A stretch of 64,000 nt of DNA from CAYMCO01 sp964388955 (lineage in GTDB: Bacteria > Chloroflexota > Anaerolineae > Anaerolineales > E44-bin32): NCBI GenBank assembly GCA_964388955.1, contig CAYMCO010000013.1:1-64000 (forward strand), written 5' to 3'. Positions within the stretch are counted from its first letter, which is position 1, and each line of letters opens with the position of its first letter. Shown one piece after another: positions 17,866-26,753 of the stretch. Both the position numbers and the translations under genes were made by a program. Below the pieces are notes generated by a model. The model was not told the DNA's origin. It made no database searches and saw only the letters and a program-made list of their open reading frames with translations.

Positions 17866-19245
17866 ATGATGTCGAAGTTGGATCACCCGGTTGCCATCCA
17901 AGTTGAGCGCGAGTATCGGCAGCGAACCCCGCTATCCTTTGAGTATCATCAACAAGCTCAGGTTTGTCTCCCCGGCGGTGATTCTAGGACGATCACATTT
18001 CATAAGCCGTATCCTCTCTATATCCAATCCGGAGAAGGCCCCCACATTTCTGACATAGATGGAAATGTCTATGCCGATTTCCTCGGCAATTACACGTCCA
18101 TGATCCATGGGCATGGCCATCCGGAAATTGTCAAGGCCATAACCGAGCAGGCTCGGCGCGGAACTGGTTTCGCCGCATGCACTCCGCTTCAGGTGACCTT
18201 GGCAGAGGAACTGTGCCGCCGGGTTCCTTCCATCGAACGGGTGCGTTTCTGCAATTCGGGAACCGAGGCCACAATGAACGCAGTCCGGGCCGCTCGTGCC
18301 TTTACCGGAAGACCGAAGATCGTGAAGATGGAAGGTGGCTATCACGGAACCCATGATCTGGTCCAGGTTAGCGTGGCTCCCCCTCTCGGAGCCGCAGGCC
18401 CCGCCGATGCGCCCAGCCCGGTTCCCGAAGGGCTGGGCATCCCGGAAGCTATCTTGGGAGATCTGATCATCATCTCGTTTAACGACGAGAATGCAGCTGA
18501 GAGAATCTTTGAGCGCCACGGATCTGAGATCGCTGCAGTGATTGTCGAACCCATACTGGGATCCGCCGGGATAGTCCTGCCGGAGCCAGGATTTCTCTTT
18601 GCTCTGCGACGCCTGTGCGACGCTAACGACTCCCTATTGATATTCGATGAAGTGATTACGTTTCGCCTGCACTACGGCGGTGCTCAAGCCCTGTTTAGTG
18701 TGCGGCCCGATCTGACCTCGCTGGGCAAGATTATCGGTGGGGGACTGCCTGTGGGCGCCTTTGGCGGCAGGGCAGAGGTGATGGCCTTGTATGCGCCCCC
18801 TCATCAGCGGATAGACCAGGGCGGGACTTTCAACGCCAATCCTCTCACAATGGCGGCGGGTATTGCCGCCATGGAGCTGCTACCCCACGAGGAGATTCTG
18901 CGCATAAACGAGCTTGGTGATAGCTTGGCCGACGGCTTCAAAAGCGTGTTGGAAGAAATCCAGGTGGTTGCGCAGGTGAATGCTTGTGGTTCGCTGATGG
19001 CTCTCCATTTCACGGATGTCCCGGTTTATGACTATCGCAGCTATTCAACTGATCATGAGGGGATTCACCATTTGGTGCACCTCAGCTTATTGAACCGAGG
19101 CGTGTTTTCCGCCCCTCGGGGGATGTTTGCCATCAGCACTCCAATGGGCAAGAGAGAGGTGGAGGAGGCTATCAGCGCTTTTGCTGACGTGCTTGCGGAA
19201 GTACGCCCGTACATTGCAGAAAATGCGCCGCATCTGTTGGGGTGA
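17866..19245 (+). CDS. Glutamate-1-semialdehyde aminomutase-like class III aminotransferase
   Basis: A 459-residue PLP enzyme. Motifs seen are CLPGGDSRTITFHKPYPLYI near the N-terminus, the phosphate-binding region NSGTEATMNAVRAARAF, KMEGGYHGTHD, DEVITFRLHYGG with the cofactor Asp, and SLGKIIGGGLPVGAFGG with the Schiff-base Lys. An earlier in-frame ATG lies at 17842, but 17866 (or 17869) has AAGGAG at 17856-17861. Heme genes are not nearby, so a catabolic aminotransferase or aminomutase role is more likely than heme synthesis. It is followed by an amidinotransferase 130 bp downstream; a decayed copy pair with the same order lies inverted at 14952-15608. Confidence 0.88.
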   Translation: MMSKLDHPVAIQVEREYRQRTPLSFEYHQQAQVCLPGGDSRTITFHKPYPLYIQSGEGPHISDIDGNVYADFLGNYTSMIHGHGHPEIVKAITEQARRGTGFAACTPLQVTLAEELCRRVPSIERVRFCNSGTEATMNAVRAARAFTGRPKIVKMEGGYHGTHDLVQVSVAPPLGAAGPADAPSPVPEGLGIPEAILGDLIIISFNDENAAERIFERHGSEIAAVIVEPILGSAGIVLPEPGFLFALRRLCDANDSLLIFDEVITFRLHYGGAQALFSVRPDLTSLGKIIGGGLPVGAFGGRAEVMALYAPPHQRIDQGGTFNANPLTMAAGIAAMELLPHEEILRINELGDSLADGFKSVLEEIQVVAQVNACGSLMALHFTDVPVYDYRSYSTDHEGIHHLVHLSLLNRGVFSAPRGMFAISTPMGKREVEEAISAFADVLAEVRPYIAENAPHLLG

Positions 19246-19374
19246 GAGCTGTCTCCCTGCGGTTATTTGATGGGCGGTCAGTGTGTGTACCGCGGATTCT
19301 AGAGTTCCCAGGCATCGAGCTTGATCACCTGCAAATCAGACAGTTTTGGGGTGCGTGGAAAGGAGCTGTTCGAA

Positions 19375-20559
19375 GTGCCAAAGATCGTGAATTCTTGGAA
19401 CGAATGGGATCCCCTGAAGCGCGTCATCGTCGGGAGGCCAGAAGGGTCAAATGCAACCGCTCCAGAGCCGGCCTGGACCTATGACCAACCGGGCGGTGGC
19501 TATCCTTTGGGGGCATGGGGTCCATTTCCGCAAGAGATGGTGGATGCGGCTAACGAGCAAATGGATCTCTTTGTGGAGAAGCTTGAGGAGCATGGAGTCG
19601 AGGTGGATCGGGTGGTTGTCCATCCACACATGTTCAACAGGCCGGTTTCAACGCCGGAATGGACGCAGTTGAATGCGTATGGGATCAACAATCCGCGTGA
19701 CGTGTTTCTGTGTCATGGCAAATACATTATTGAGAGCGCAGCGAGCCAGCGTTCACGTCACTATGAGTACCTGAACCTGCGACCGCTCTTTGAGCAGTAT
19801 TTCAAGGACGATCCGGAGGTCGTGCATATCTCCGCTCCAAAGCCGCGCCTGACGGACGACTGCTATGTCAGGAATTATTACTACTACGTCTATAACGCAT
19901 GGACGGATGAGGAGAAGGAGGAGCGGGCTCGCAAAGGGGAATGGCAACTGACCGAGAAGGAACCTCTTTGGGATGCTGCTGATATTGCGAGGTTTGGCAA
20001 AGACCTCTTCATCCAGCACTCCAGCGTCACGAACAGGGCGGGAATCGACTGGGTCAAGCGGATTTTTGCTGAGTTCGGCATCCGGGTTCACTATGCGATG
20101 TTCGAGACCATGCCTTCTTCCAACAAAATGGGCTCTCATCATCCGCGGCATATCGATGCGTCATTGATCCCGTTGCGCCCGGGATTGGCAATGTATTGTC
20201 CGGAAGAGCCGCCGCTGACACCGGAGATGGAGCAGCTCTTCAAGAGGAATGAGTGGGAATTGGTTCCCGCGGCCGGACCTGTTCAAATCCACAATGACAA
20301 GCTCTCATTGTCGATCATGCCGAAAGGGGGGCCATCGTGGATATCGATGAATACCTTCTCCATTGATAAGGAGACGATATGTGTCCAAGCGGGCGAAGAT
20401 GCATATTCTGAGCAACTAGATAAGCTAGGTTTTAATGTGATCCCGATCCCTTACGAAAAGGTCAATCCGTTCGGCGGTGGATTGCACTGCACAACTCTGG
20501 ACATCTATCGTGAGGGGGGTTTGGAAGATTACTTTCCGAAGCAGATACCAGGCTACTGA
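19375..20559 (+). CDS. Glycine-amidinotransferase-like enzyme (copy 1)
   Basis: A 394-residue AGAT/StrB1-type amidinotransferase, which transfers an amidino group from arginine to an amine acceptor through a Cys adduct. Family motifs are all present: NPRDVFLCHGKYIIE (Asp), SAPKPRLTDD, DAADIARFGKDLF with SSVTNRAGIDWVKR (Asp), RHIDASLIPLRPG (His and Asp), and GGGLHCTTLDIYREG (nucleophile Cys next to His). The start is GTG 19375, preceded by GGAAAGGAG; both paralogs begin at the equivalent residue. The acceptor is unknown. No streptomycin-type genes are nearby, so a catabolic or osmolyte role is more likely. Confidence 0.9.
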   Translation: MPKIVNSWNEWDPLKRVIVGRPEGSNATAPEPAWTYDQPGGGYPLGAWGPFPQEMVDAANEQMDLFVEKLEEHGVEVDRVVVHPHMFNRPVSTPEWTQLNAYGINNPRDVFLCHGKYIIESAASQRSRHYEYLNLRPLFEQYFKDDPEVVHISAPKPRLTDDCYVRNYYYYVYNAWTDEEKEERARKGEWQLTEKEPLWDAADIARFGKDLFIQHSSVTNRAGIDWVKRIFAEFGIRVHYAMFETMPSSNKMGSHHPRHIDASLIPLRPGLAMYCPEEPPLTPEMEQLFKRNEWELVPAAGPVQIHNDKLSLSIMPKGGPSWISMNTFSIDKETICVQAGEDAYSEQLDKLGFNVIPIPYEKVNPFGGGLHCTTLDIYREGGLEDYFPKQIPGY

Positions 20560-20603
20560 TGGCATGGAGTAGTGCCGGTGCCACTCGGAGGAGGTATCCA
20601 ATA

Positions 20604-20714
20604 GTCAACCAGCCGAACTTCCTACCAAGGGCTTGACGGCAGACCGAGCAGGATACGGTGTGGGGAGCATGTGGGTAGCAAGTGGAACCTTGCACTGAAG
20701 ATTGCAGGAAAATG
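20604..20714 (+). repeat. Diverged repeat downstream of amidinotransferase 1 (copy A)
   Basis: A stretch of about 110 bp that aligns with 22605-22712 downstream of amidinotransferase 2; shared blocks include TGTGGGGAGCA and AAGATTGC-GGAAAATG. Translation gives PAELPTKGLTADRAGYGVGS, but a stop interrupts it, unlike copy B. It probably derives from duplication of a unit longer than the amidinotransferase gene. Confidence 0.55.
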
Positions 20715-20867
20715 GACCACCGTTGGCCGGTTTGGGGATCGCTCTCTGGTAGGGCAGCCGTGGGATACTTGACGAGGGTAGCGATTCTTGTATTTATTTC
20801 TATATGTAATCCTGGCAATTCTCAACCCTGGTTTCTATTGGCTCAAGCTCGAACAGCAAAAGGGTAT

Positions 20868-21120
20868 GTGGTGAATGAGCTGACCACGTTGATAGGCGAG
20901 AGCCGTAGATTGCTCTCAGCGCTCGCGCATGAGGCGATCCAGGATCGGATCCTATCTGGACTCGATGCTGTACGAAGGCCTCCATAAGGACCCAATTACC
21001 CTGGCGCTGAGGCTGCTGCAGGAGATTGATGAGCACAGGGACTTGTTGGATGCAATCGCCAGACGGGGCGTAAACGGCGCCAGGGGAGCTACCAGGAACC
21101 ATGTCAAGATCATGAAGGGA
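20868..21120 (+). pseudogene. Probable GntR-family (FCD domain) regulator remnant
   Basis: Two frames carry pieces of a helical FCD-like domain: VVNELTTLIGESRRLLSALA in one, and LHKDPITLALRLLQEIDEHR followed by DLLDAIARRGVNGARGATRN in the next. EHRxLLDAIxxRxxxxARxAxxxH is the C-terminal motif of FadR/FCD regulators. The DNA-binding domain is missing. The remaining sequence of the 20560-21278 spacer holds nothing else I can name apart from the repeat at 20604. Confidence 0.5.
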
Positions 21121-21278
21121 TCTGGTCGATGTGTTCGATCTCTCCAGTCAGACGATGGAAGAGAAGAAACAGTAGTTGGGGCTATATGCGTTAGAGTTCG
21201 AGCGGGATTGATCTCCTCGAATGGCTGTTGGATCGTGTGGGAAGGGCATTACTAACAAGGGATTTTGGAGTGGGAAGC

Positions 21279-22418
21279 ATGCCACAAAGAGAGCAGGCGA
21301 CAATCGTCAGTTCCTGGAATGAGTGGGATCCATTGAAGCACGTGATCGTGGGGAGAGCGGATGGCACAATGATCCAGGCGCCTGAGCCGGCCGTGCAGCG
21401 GGATTGGCCGGAGGACGGTTTCCCGCTCGGCACATTCGGTCCCTATCCGCAGGAAATGCAGGATCGAGCCAATGAACAGCTGGACAACTTCGCCGGGATA
21501 CTTGAAAGCCGTGGGATCCGCGTAGACCGGCCCACACCGGTTGACTTCAGCCAGGTTGTGCAGGCTCCAGATTGGAAACAGGAAACGATGTTTGGCTGTG
21601 GGCCCGTGCGGGACATTCTCTTGACGGTTGGGAATGAGATGCTGGAAGCCACGATGTCGTACCGCAGCCGGTGGTTTGAGTTCATCTGCTACCGTCCATT
21701 GTTCGAACGGTATTTCAAGGAGGATCCGAATTTTCGTTTTGAAGCGGCGCCGAAGCCGCGGCTGACTGACGGATCCTACAAGGACGATTGGTGGGACAAG
21801 TGGCACGCGCTGACGGAGGATGAGCGGTATCAGCGGGCGGAAAGGGGCGACTGGATATTGACGGAGAAGGAGCCGCTGTTTGACGCTGCCGATGTGGTGC
21901 GGTTCGGGCGGGACCTGATCGTCCAGAAATCGATGGTGACAAACGATGCCGGGATCGATTGGCTGAGGCGTCATTTTCCAGACCATCGGGTGCACAAAGT
22001 GGGACGCAGGGAGCTGCTCCCCTGGCATCTGGATTCGACGTTGGTGCCTTTGCGGCCCGGTTTTGCGCTGGTCAACCCCACGCGTCCGTCGCTTGGGGAG
22101 AAGGAATGGGAGTTCTTCAAGAAGAATGACTGGGAGCTGGTGGAGGCGCCGAAGTCGTTGCTCAAGGAGAAGCAGCCCTACGATTTCTGCAGTTGGTGGC
22201 TGAACATGAACACGCTCTGTCTCGGCCCGGATACGGTTTGCGTTGAGGCGAGTGAGGCTCCCGTCATGGATCTGCTTGACAAGCACGGATTCGAAGTCGT
22301 TCCGGTTCCCTTCTACGATGTGTCACCATTCGGGGGAGGGCTGCACTGCTGCACGGCAGATGTCTATCGGATGGGAACAATGCAGGACTACTTTCCAAAT
22401 CAGATTGATGAGTTCTAG
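21279..22418 (+). CDS. Glycine-amidinotransferase-like enzyme (copy 2)
   Basis: A 379-residue paralog of the enzyme at 19375. Catalytic regions are GPVRDILLTVGNEMLEATMS, AAPKPRLTDGSY, DAADVVRFGRDLI with MVTNDAGIDWLRR, WHLDSTLVPLRPG and GGGLHCCTADVYRMG with the nucleophile Cys. It has GGAG upstream of ATG 21279. The C-terminus (QDYFPNQIDEF) and the residue after Cys (Cys instead of Thr) differ from copies 1 and 3, suggesting a different acceptor. The ABC importer genes follow after a fragment of another copy. Confidence 0.9.
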   Translation: MPQREQATIVSSWNEWDPLKHVIVGRADGTMIQAPEPAVQRDWPEDGFPLGTFGPYPQEMQDRANEQLDNFAGILESRGIRVDRPTPVDFSQVVQAPDWKQETMFGCGPVRDILLTVGNEMLEATMSYRSRWFEFICYRPLFERYFKEDPNFRFEAAPKPRLTDGSYKDDWWDKWHALTEDERYQRAERGDWILTEKEPLFDAADVVRFGRDLIVQKSMVTNDAGIDWLRRHFPDHRVHKVGRRELLPWHLDSTLVPLRPGFALVNPTRPSLGEKEWEFFKKNDWELVEAPKSLLKEKQPYDFCSWWLNMNTLCLGPDTVCVEASEAPVMDLLDKHGFEVVPVPFYDVSPFGGGLHCCTADVYRMGTMQDYFPNQIDEF

Positions 22419-22421
22419 GCA

Positions 22422-22559
22422 GGATGGCTCGATCTTGTGCCAGTGCCATGCTTGGATTGGAGGGTCCATCTGTTCGGGCGTGGATTGAATGGCACAATTC
22501 TGGATGTTTATTGCGAGGGCAACCTAGAAGACCACTTCCCAAAGCATATTTCTGGCTAG
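22422..22559 (+). pseudogene. C-terminal stub of a further amidinotransferase
   Basis: 46 codons in frame to TAG 22557-22559: DLVPVPCLDWRVHLFGRGLN, GTILDVYCEGNLEDHFPKHI, SG. It lines up with the last 45 residues of the neighbouring enzymes. The catalytic HC pair is replaced by NG, so it would be dead even if attached. It starts 4 bp after the stop of copy 2, the mark of an unequal recombination between tandem copies. Confidence 0.85.
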
Positions 22560-22597
22560 TACTTGCCTAGCGCCGAGGCACAGCGGGCGAGAGAACA

Positions 22598-22846
22598 ATG
22601 GCCAACGATGAGGCGGCCAAACTTCTAGCCAAAGGTTTGATGGGAGACAGCGAAGGATCTGTTGTGGGGAGCAGGTGGGTGACATGGAGGATTTCCCATA
22701 TAAGATTGCTGGAAAATGAGGTAGCAGCAGGAACTGACATCCAATACCAGGGCCATCCCGCAGTCGATCTGGCTTGGGTTTATGGAGGTTGTCCGCCATG
22801 CGAGTGGATGAAAGAATACCGTCAGAGGCATTTGACCGAGATCTGA
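22598..22846 (+). other. Small open frame over repeat copy B, upstream of ABC ATPase
   Basis: An 82-codon open frame beginning ATG 22598 (MANDEAAKLLAKGLMGDSEG) and overlapping the ATPase start at 22798. The segment 22605-22712 is the counterpart of the interrupted repeat at 20604. I recognise no family. It may be the tail of a lost gene, or a leader region of the transporter operon; coding status is uncertain. Confidence 0.35.
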
Positions 22847-23574
22847 TAGTTATCTGCGAAGACGTGCATAAACGGTTTGGCGAAATACATGTCCTCTGTG
22901 GGATCAACCTGCAAGTAAGGATCGGCGAGGTGATTGTTATTTTCGGCCCTTCTGGCGCTGGCAAGTCGACCTTCATTCGCACAATCAACCGATTGGAGAA
23001 GCATGACAAAGGCAGAATCATTGTTGATGGCATTGAGCTTACTGATGATATGAAGAATATCTCCGCCGTGCGTCGAGAGATTGGCATGGTATTCCAGCAG
23101 TTCAACCTTTTTCCGCACCTCACAGTTCTAGAAAATGTCTCTCTCGGCCCCAGGCAGGTCCGCTCATGGCCGAGAGAGAAGGCAGAGCAAATCGCGATGG
23201 ATCTACTTCAGCGGGTGCATATTCCAGAACAGGCCCACAAGTACCCCAGCCAGCTTTCCGGAGGTCAACAGCAGCGGGTAGCAATCGCGCGCGCCCTGGC
23301 TATGCAGCCGAAACTCATGCTATTTGACGAGCCAACATCTGCCCTTGACCCGGAAATGATCACGGAAGTGCTGGATGTGATGACTGAGCTGGCAAGGACC
23401 GGGATGACCATGCTGGTCGTCACACACGAAATGGGGTTTGCGCGAGCAGTTGCAGACCGATTATGTTTCTTCGATTACGGGAAGATCATTGAAATCGGCA
23501 CCACGGATGAGCTGTTCGATAACCCGAAAGAGGATAGAACCAAGGAGTTTCTTTCACAGATTCTGAAGCATTGA
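22798..23574 (+). CDS. Polar amino acid ABC transporter ATP-binding protein (GlnQ/HisP type)
   Basis: A 258-residue ABC ATPase. Walker A is FGPSGAGKST, the signature LSGGQQQRVAIARALAMQPK is that of the PAAT family, Walker B is LMLFDEPTSALDPE, and the H-loop is VVTHEMGFARAVADR. It powers uptake of a polar amino acid or amino-acid-like compound, with the receptor at 23836 and two permeases at 25013 and 25840. ATG 22798 is preceded by GGAGG; an upstream in-frame start at 22774 is less likely. Its position between amidinotransferases suggests import of arginine or another guanidino compound (inference). Confidence 0.93.
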   Translation: MRVDERIPSEAFDRDLIVICEDVHKRFGEIHVLCGINLQVRIGEVIVIFGPSGAGKSTFIRTINRLEKHDKGRIIVDGIELTDDMKNISAVRREIGMVFQQFNLFPHLTVLENVSLGPRQVRSWPREKAEQIAMDLLQRVHIPEQAHKYPSQLSGGQQQRVAIARALAMQPKLMLFDEPTSALDPEMITEVLDVMTELARTGMTMLVVTHEMGFARAVADRLCFFDYGKIIEIGTTDELFDNPKEDRTKEFLSQILKH

Positions 23575-23835
23575 GACATGGATTCATATAAGCGACCTGT
23601 CGCAAGGAAGCCAATCGCGTCTAGGGGTTGCACGATAGACCGGCGGGCCTCAGCGGATGGGACAGCGTGAATTGGCTCAGCCGCTAAAGAACAAAGGTCC
23701 TGAAATCACAGGAGTTGGGTCAGACATGCAAAGAGGAGGGGCTATCGGGGAGAAACTACACGAGAAAGAACACAACCTGCGAGGTCCGATTCTCTTAGCG
23801 CGCCCGAAATTGGCGTAACGGGAACAAGAGGAGAA

Positions 23836-24675
23836 ATGATCATGAAAAAGACGATATTGACTTTGGTGACCCTGGTCTTTCTGATTGCGGCTTGTGCGGC
23901 ACCCACCGAGCCCCCAACACCCTCTGCAATGGGGGGATCGGAAGAGGAGGGTTTGCCGGATCTCGGAGGGCGAGAATTGACGGTTGGAACCGATCCTTTT
24001 CCTCCGTATACCATCGTTGCTGACGATGGGAGCATCGTCGGTTTCGAACCGGATTTGCTGCACGAGATCTGCGATTTGCTGAATTGCACTGTGACCTACC
24101 GAGTTGTTTCTTGGGATGGAATCTTTGCCTCGCTTGCCGCTGGCGAATTTGATCTCGTCGGGGGTGGCGCCGTCTATTCCGAAGAAAGGGATCAGGTTGT
24201 CGACTTCACCATCCCATACTACACGGCTGGAGCGGCCATCGTAGTCGGAGTTGACGAGACCGCAATCCAGACTCCGGACGATCTATTGAACCCCGGCGTC
24301 GTCACCGGCGTTCTCACGGGTGACATGTCCGAGGTCACTGCTATTGAGTTCGGCATCCCAGACGATCAACTTAAGCATTATGGAACGGTGGATCTACAAT
24401 TCTTGGCGCTGATGAATGGTGATGTTGATGCTGTTGTCCAACTAAGCGATTCCATAGGAGAGTTTGTCTATAGAATCTACGAAGGAAAGATGAAAGTCTT
24501 GAGCGATGAGAACGGTCCCATCTTGCTGTCCGAAGATACTGTGCATCTGGTCACATCAGAAGAAGACACGGAGCTTCGCGAGGGGATAAATGCCGCCTTA
24601 AAGCAGCTTATTCAAAATGGCACCCTCGCCAGCCTATTGACAAAGTGGAATATGGTGGTGGATATTCCAGAATGA
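23836..24675 (+). CDS. Polar amino acid ABC transporter substrate-binding lipoprotein
   Basis: A 279-residue SBP_bac_3 protein. The signal peptide ends in lipobox LIAACAAPT. Binding-fold landmarks are LTVGTDPFPPYTIVADDGSI, VGFEPDLLHEICDLL, YRVVSWDGIFASLAAGEFDL, and DQVVDFTIPYYTAGAAIVVG. GAGGAGAA precedes ATG 23836. The usual Arg that grips the ligand carboxylate after the second-lobe entry is not clear by eye (GVLTGDMSEVTA in place of GVQxGTTxE), so the ligand may be atypical. Gene order is ATPase, receptor, permease, permease. Confidence 0.9.
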   Translation: MIMKKTILTLVTLVFLIAACAAPTEPPTPSAMGGSEEEGLPDLGGRELTVGTDPFPPYTIVADDGSIVGFEPDLLHEICDLLNCTVTYRVVSWDGIFASLAAGEFDLVGGGAVYSEERDQVVDFTIPYYTAGAAIVVGVDETAIQTPDDLLNPGVVTGVLTGDMSEVTAIEFGIPDDQLKHYGTVDLQFLALMNGDVDAVVQLSDSIGEFVYRIYEGKMKVLSDENGPILLSEDTVHLVTSEEDTELREGINAALKQLIQNGTLASLLTKWNMVVDIPE

Positions 24676-25012
24676 TCTCAAGTCTTGCAGCCAATGGGGA
24701 CTTGGTCACATGTGGACCGAACAGCTAGTTCGATAGATCGTGTTTCGGCCCCTGACATCGATACAGACTGTTCGGTCTACAATCTCCAGTCCACGTAGAC
24801 TGGCATGTGGAATGGCACGGAGAGCAAGGCATGGCCTTGCTGGGAATACATCGCAAGCGACAAGCGCGTGACCAGGCTCTCACACCCGTTATTCAGTGCG
24901 GGCTAGCAGCACCGATGTATTCCATTGACATGAATGGGTGATTTGGAATTGCGCAAGGAATGGGGTCGTTAGAGCGACGGTGAATACTCATGTTTTCCAC
25001 TGAGCTTATCAG
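24676..25012. other. Gene-free stretch in transporter operon
   Basis: 337 bp between receptor and permease genes. No family-like reading frame, no clear promoter and no strong hairpin was found. The spacing is long for an operon. Confidence 0.4.
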
Positions 25013-25756
25013 ATGAAGAGCTTCTTCAGAAGACTACCCGGTTGGGTCATCATACTGATTATTGTCACGTTATTCATTCTCTACTCTTTCATGACCTCGC
25101 CGAAGTATCAGGAGACTCTGCAGCTTCTAAAATCCGGGATACTGGTGACCATTCAAATAAGCACAATGTCATTGGTGATTGCGTTGACCATAGGCATGGT
25201 GGCGGGGCTTGCGCGCGCTTCGGGGAAGCCTATCATCTCCTTTCCGTTCGGGATCTATGTTGAGGTGTTTCGTGGCATCCCCACATTTGTGACAGTCCTA
25301 TACATGGCGTTCGTTGTCGCCCCGCTGATCGTGACCTTGCTTGGTAGAGAGAACATCAGTGAAGTCGCTCGAGTTATCATCGCGTTGGGTATTTCAATGG
25401 GCGCTTACATGGCCGAGGATATCCGAGCAGGGATCGAATCCATCGGCCAAGGGCAAACGGAGGCAGCTCTTTCTATCGGGATGTCATATCTGCAGACAAT
25501 GCGATTTGTCATCCTTCCTCAAGCCATCCGCAATGTAACGCCAACCCTGGGAAATGATTTCATTTCCTTGCTCAAGGATTCTTCCCTTGGATCGCTCATT
25601 GCGGTCAATGAATTGACTCAGCTCGGAAGAATTCGCGCTGGCTTGACCTATGACAGCTTGACAACCTGGAATCTGGTCAGCATCTTATACCTAGCGATGA
25701 CGCTCAGTCTGTCTGCCGTATTGACGTCGGTGGAGCGGAGGATGATGGTTGAGTAG
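25013..25756 (+). CDS. Polar amino acid ABC transporter permease 1
   Basis: A 247-residue HisM/GlnP-type permease with a long N-terminal helix (WVIILIIVTLFILYSFM) and about four further membrane segments. Family motifs include EVFRGIPTFVTVLYMAFVV and the cytoplasmic ATPase-contact loop EAALSIGMSYLQTMRFVILP, QAIRN, followed by LGNDFISLLKDSSLGSLI. It likely pairs with the second permease as a heterodimer. Confidence 0.92.
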   Translation: MKSFFRRLPGWVIILIIVTLFILYSFMTSPKYQETLQLLKSGILVTIQISTMSLVIALTIGMVAGLARASGKPIISFPFGIYVEVFRGIPTFVTVLYMAFVVAPLIVTLLGRENISEVARVIIALGISMGAYMAEDIRAGIESIGQGQTEAALSIGMSYLQTMRFVILPQAIRNVTPTLGNDFISLLKDSSLGSLIAVNELTQLGRIRAGLTYDSLTTWNLVSILYLAMTLSLSAVLTSVERRMMVE

Positions 25757-25839
25757 AGATGTGCACGGATTCGACTTGACATTCGTGCAGGGTTGGTAGT
25801 TTCAGAATCGTATATAGAACTTACATTTGGCGAAAAGGA

Positions 25840-26607
25840 TTGGATTTGCAGGCATTGAAATCGCTGTTTGATCCCTCGAAGGAGGCATCATACCGGATTG
25901 CTGTCTTCGTTGGCGCTGTTGCGGCACTAGTCTGGCTCGTTACTCGCTCACCTGCGTTTAGTGATACCTTTCAATTCGTTCTTCCTGGGGTGAGCGTAAC
26001 GCTTGGACTTACGTTTCTGTCATTCTTCACTGCGTTCATCCTTGGCCTATTTGCCGCGCTCGGGATGATTTCCGACATTTATATCCTAGAGTCGATCACC
26101 ACCTTCTATGTCCGGGTCATCCGAGGCATCCCAGTGCTTGTGGTCATACTCTATATCGGGCTTGTCGCAATACCGATGATCAGCAGCTCATTTGGAATAG
26201 GTCGACTCGGCGGGTTTGCAAGAGCGGTTATTGCCCTGGCAATCACTTCAGGGGGGTATCAGGCTGAAATCATTCGCGCCGGGATTCAGTCAATTGATAA
26301 GGGTCAGTATGAAGCCGCGCAGGCTCTCGGGATGAGATATCACCAAATGATGCGCTTCATTATCATGCCGCAAGTAGTTCGAATCATTCTACCTTCTCTT
26401 GCCAATGAATTCATCATATCGCTGAAAGACTCTTCACTGGCGTCCGCGCTGGGAGTGCTGGATCTTACAAGGATGGGCCAGCTCAACGTGAGCCGCACAC
26501 GCGACACTTTCGCGACATGGAACATCGTAACTTTACAATACTTGGCTTTGACAGTAACGCTCTCGTACTTGGCGGAGAAACTGAGAAAGAATACCAGAAG
26601 CAGTTGA
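25840..26607 (+). CDS. Polar amino acid ABC transporter permease 2
   Basis: A 255-residue paralog of the preceding permease with VRVIRGIPVLVVILYIGLVA, the coupling loop EAAQALGMRYHQMMRFIIMP, and LANEFIISLKDSSLASALG. The start is TTG 25840, just after an AAAAGGA ribosome site; no better ATG exists near the N-terminus. It completes the importer and lies 146 bp before amidinotransferase 3. Confidence 0.9.
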   Translation: MDLQALKSLFDPSKEASYRIAVFVGAVAALVWLVTRSPAFSDTFQFVLPGVSVTLGLTFLSFFTAFILGLFAALGMISDIYILESITTFYVRVIRGIPVLVVILYIGLVAIPMISSSFGIGRLGGFARAVIALAITSGGYQAEIIRAGIQSIDKGQYEAAQALGMRYHQMMRFIIMPQVVRIILPSLANEFIISLKDSSLASALGVLDLTRMGQLNVSRTRDTFATWNIVTLQYLALTVTLSYLAEKLRKNTRSS

Positions 26608-26753
26608 CGCTTACATCGCCTGTTTGAGAAGTATGGCGATTAAGGAGTTCGGTGCCTTGCGCGGCGGTCGCGTCGCTCAATTGCTGGTCGATACACATGT
26701 CTCGTTACTGTGGATGGGCTCCTTGTCTGCCAATCAAAGAAAGAGGTGAATCG

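Noticed and set aside
17866..19245. hemL for heme synthesis
   Set aside because: No other heme genes in the window and its partner is an amidinotransferase; the remnant copy has the same partner.
21252..22286. Minus-strand open frame of 344 codons opposite amidinotransferase 2
   Set aside because: Antisense shadow of a gene with all catalytic motifs in place.
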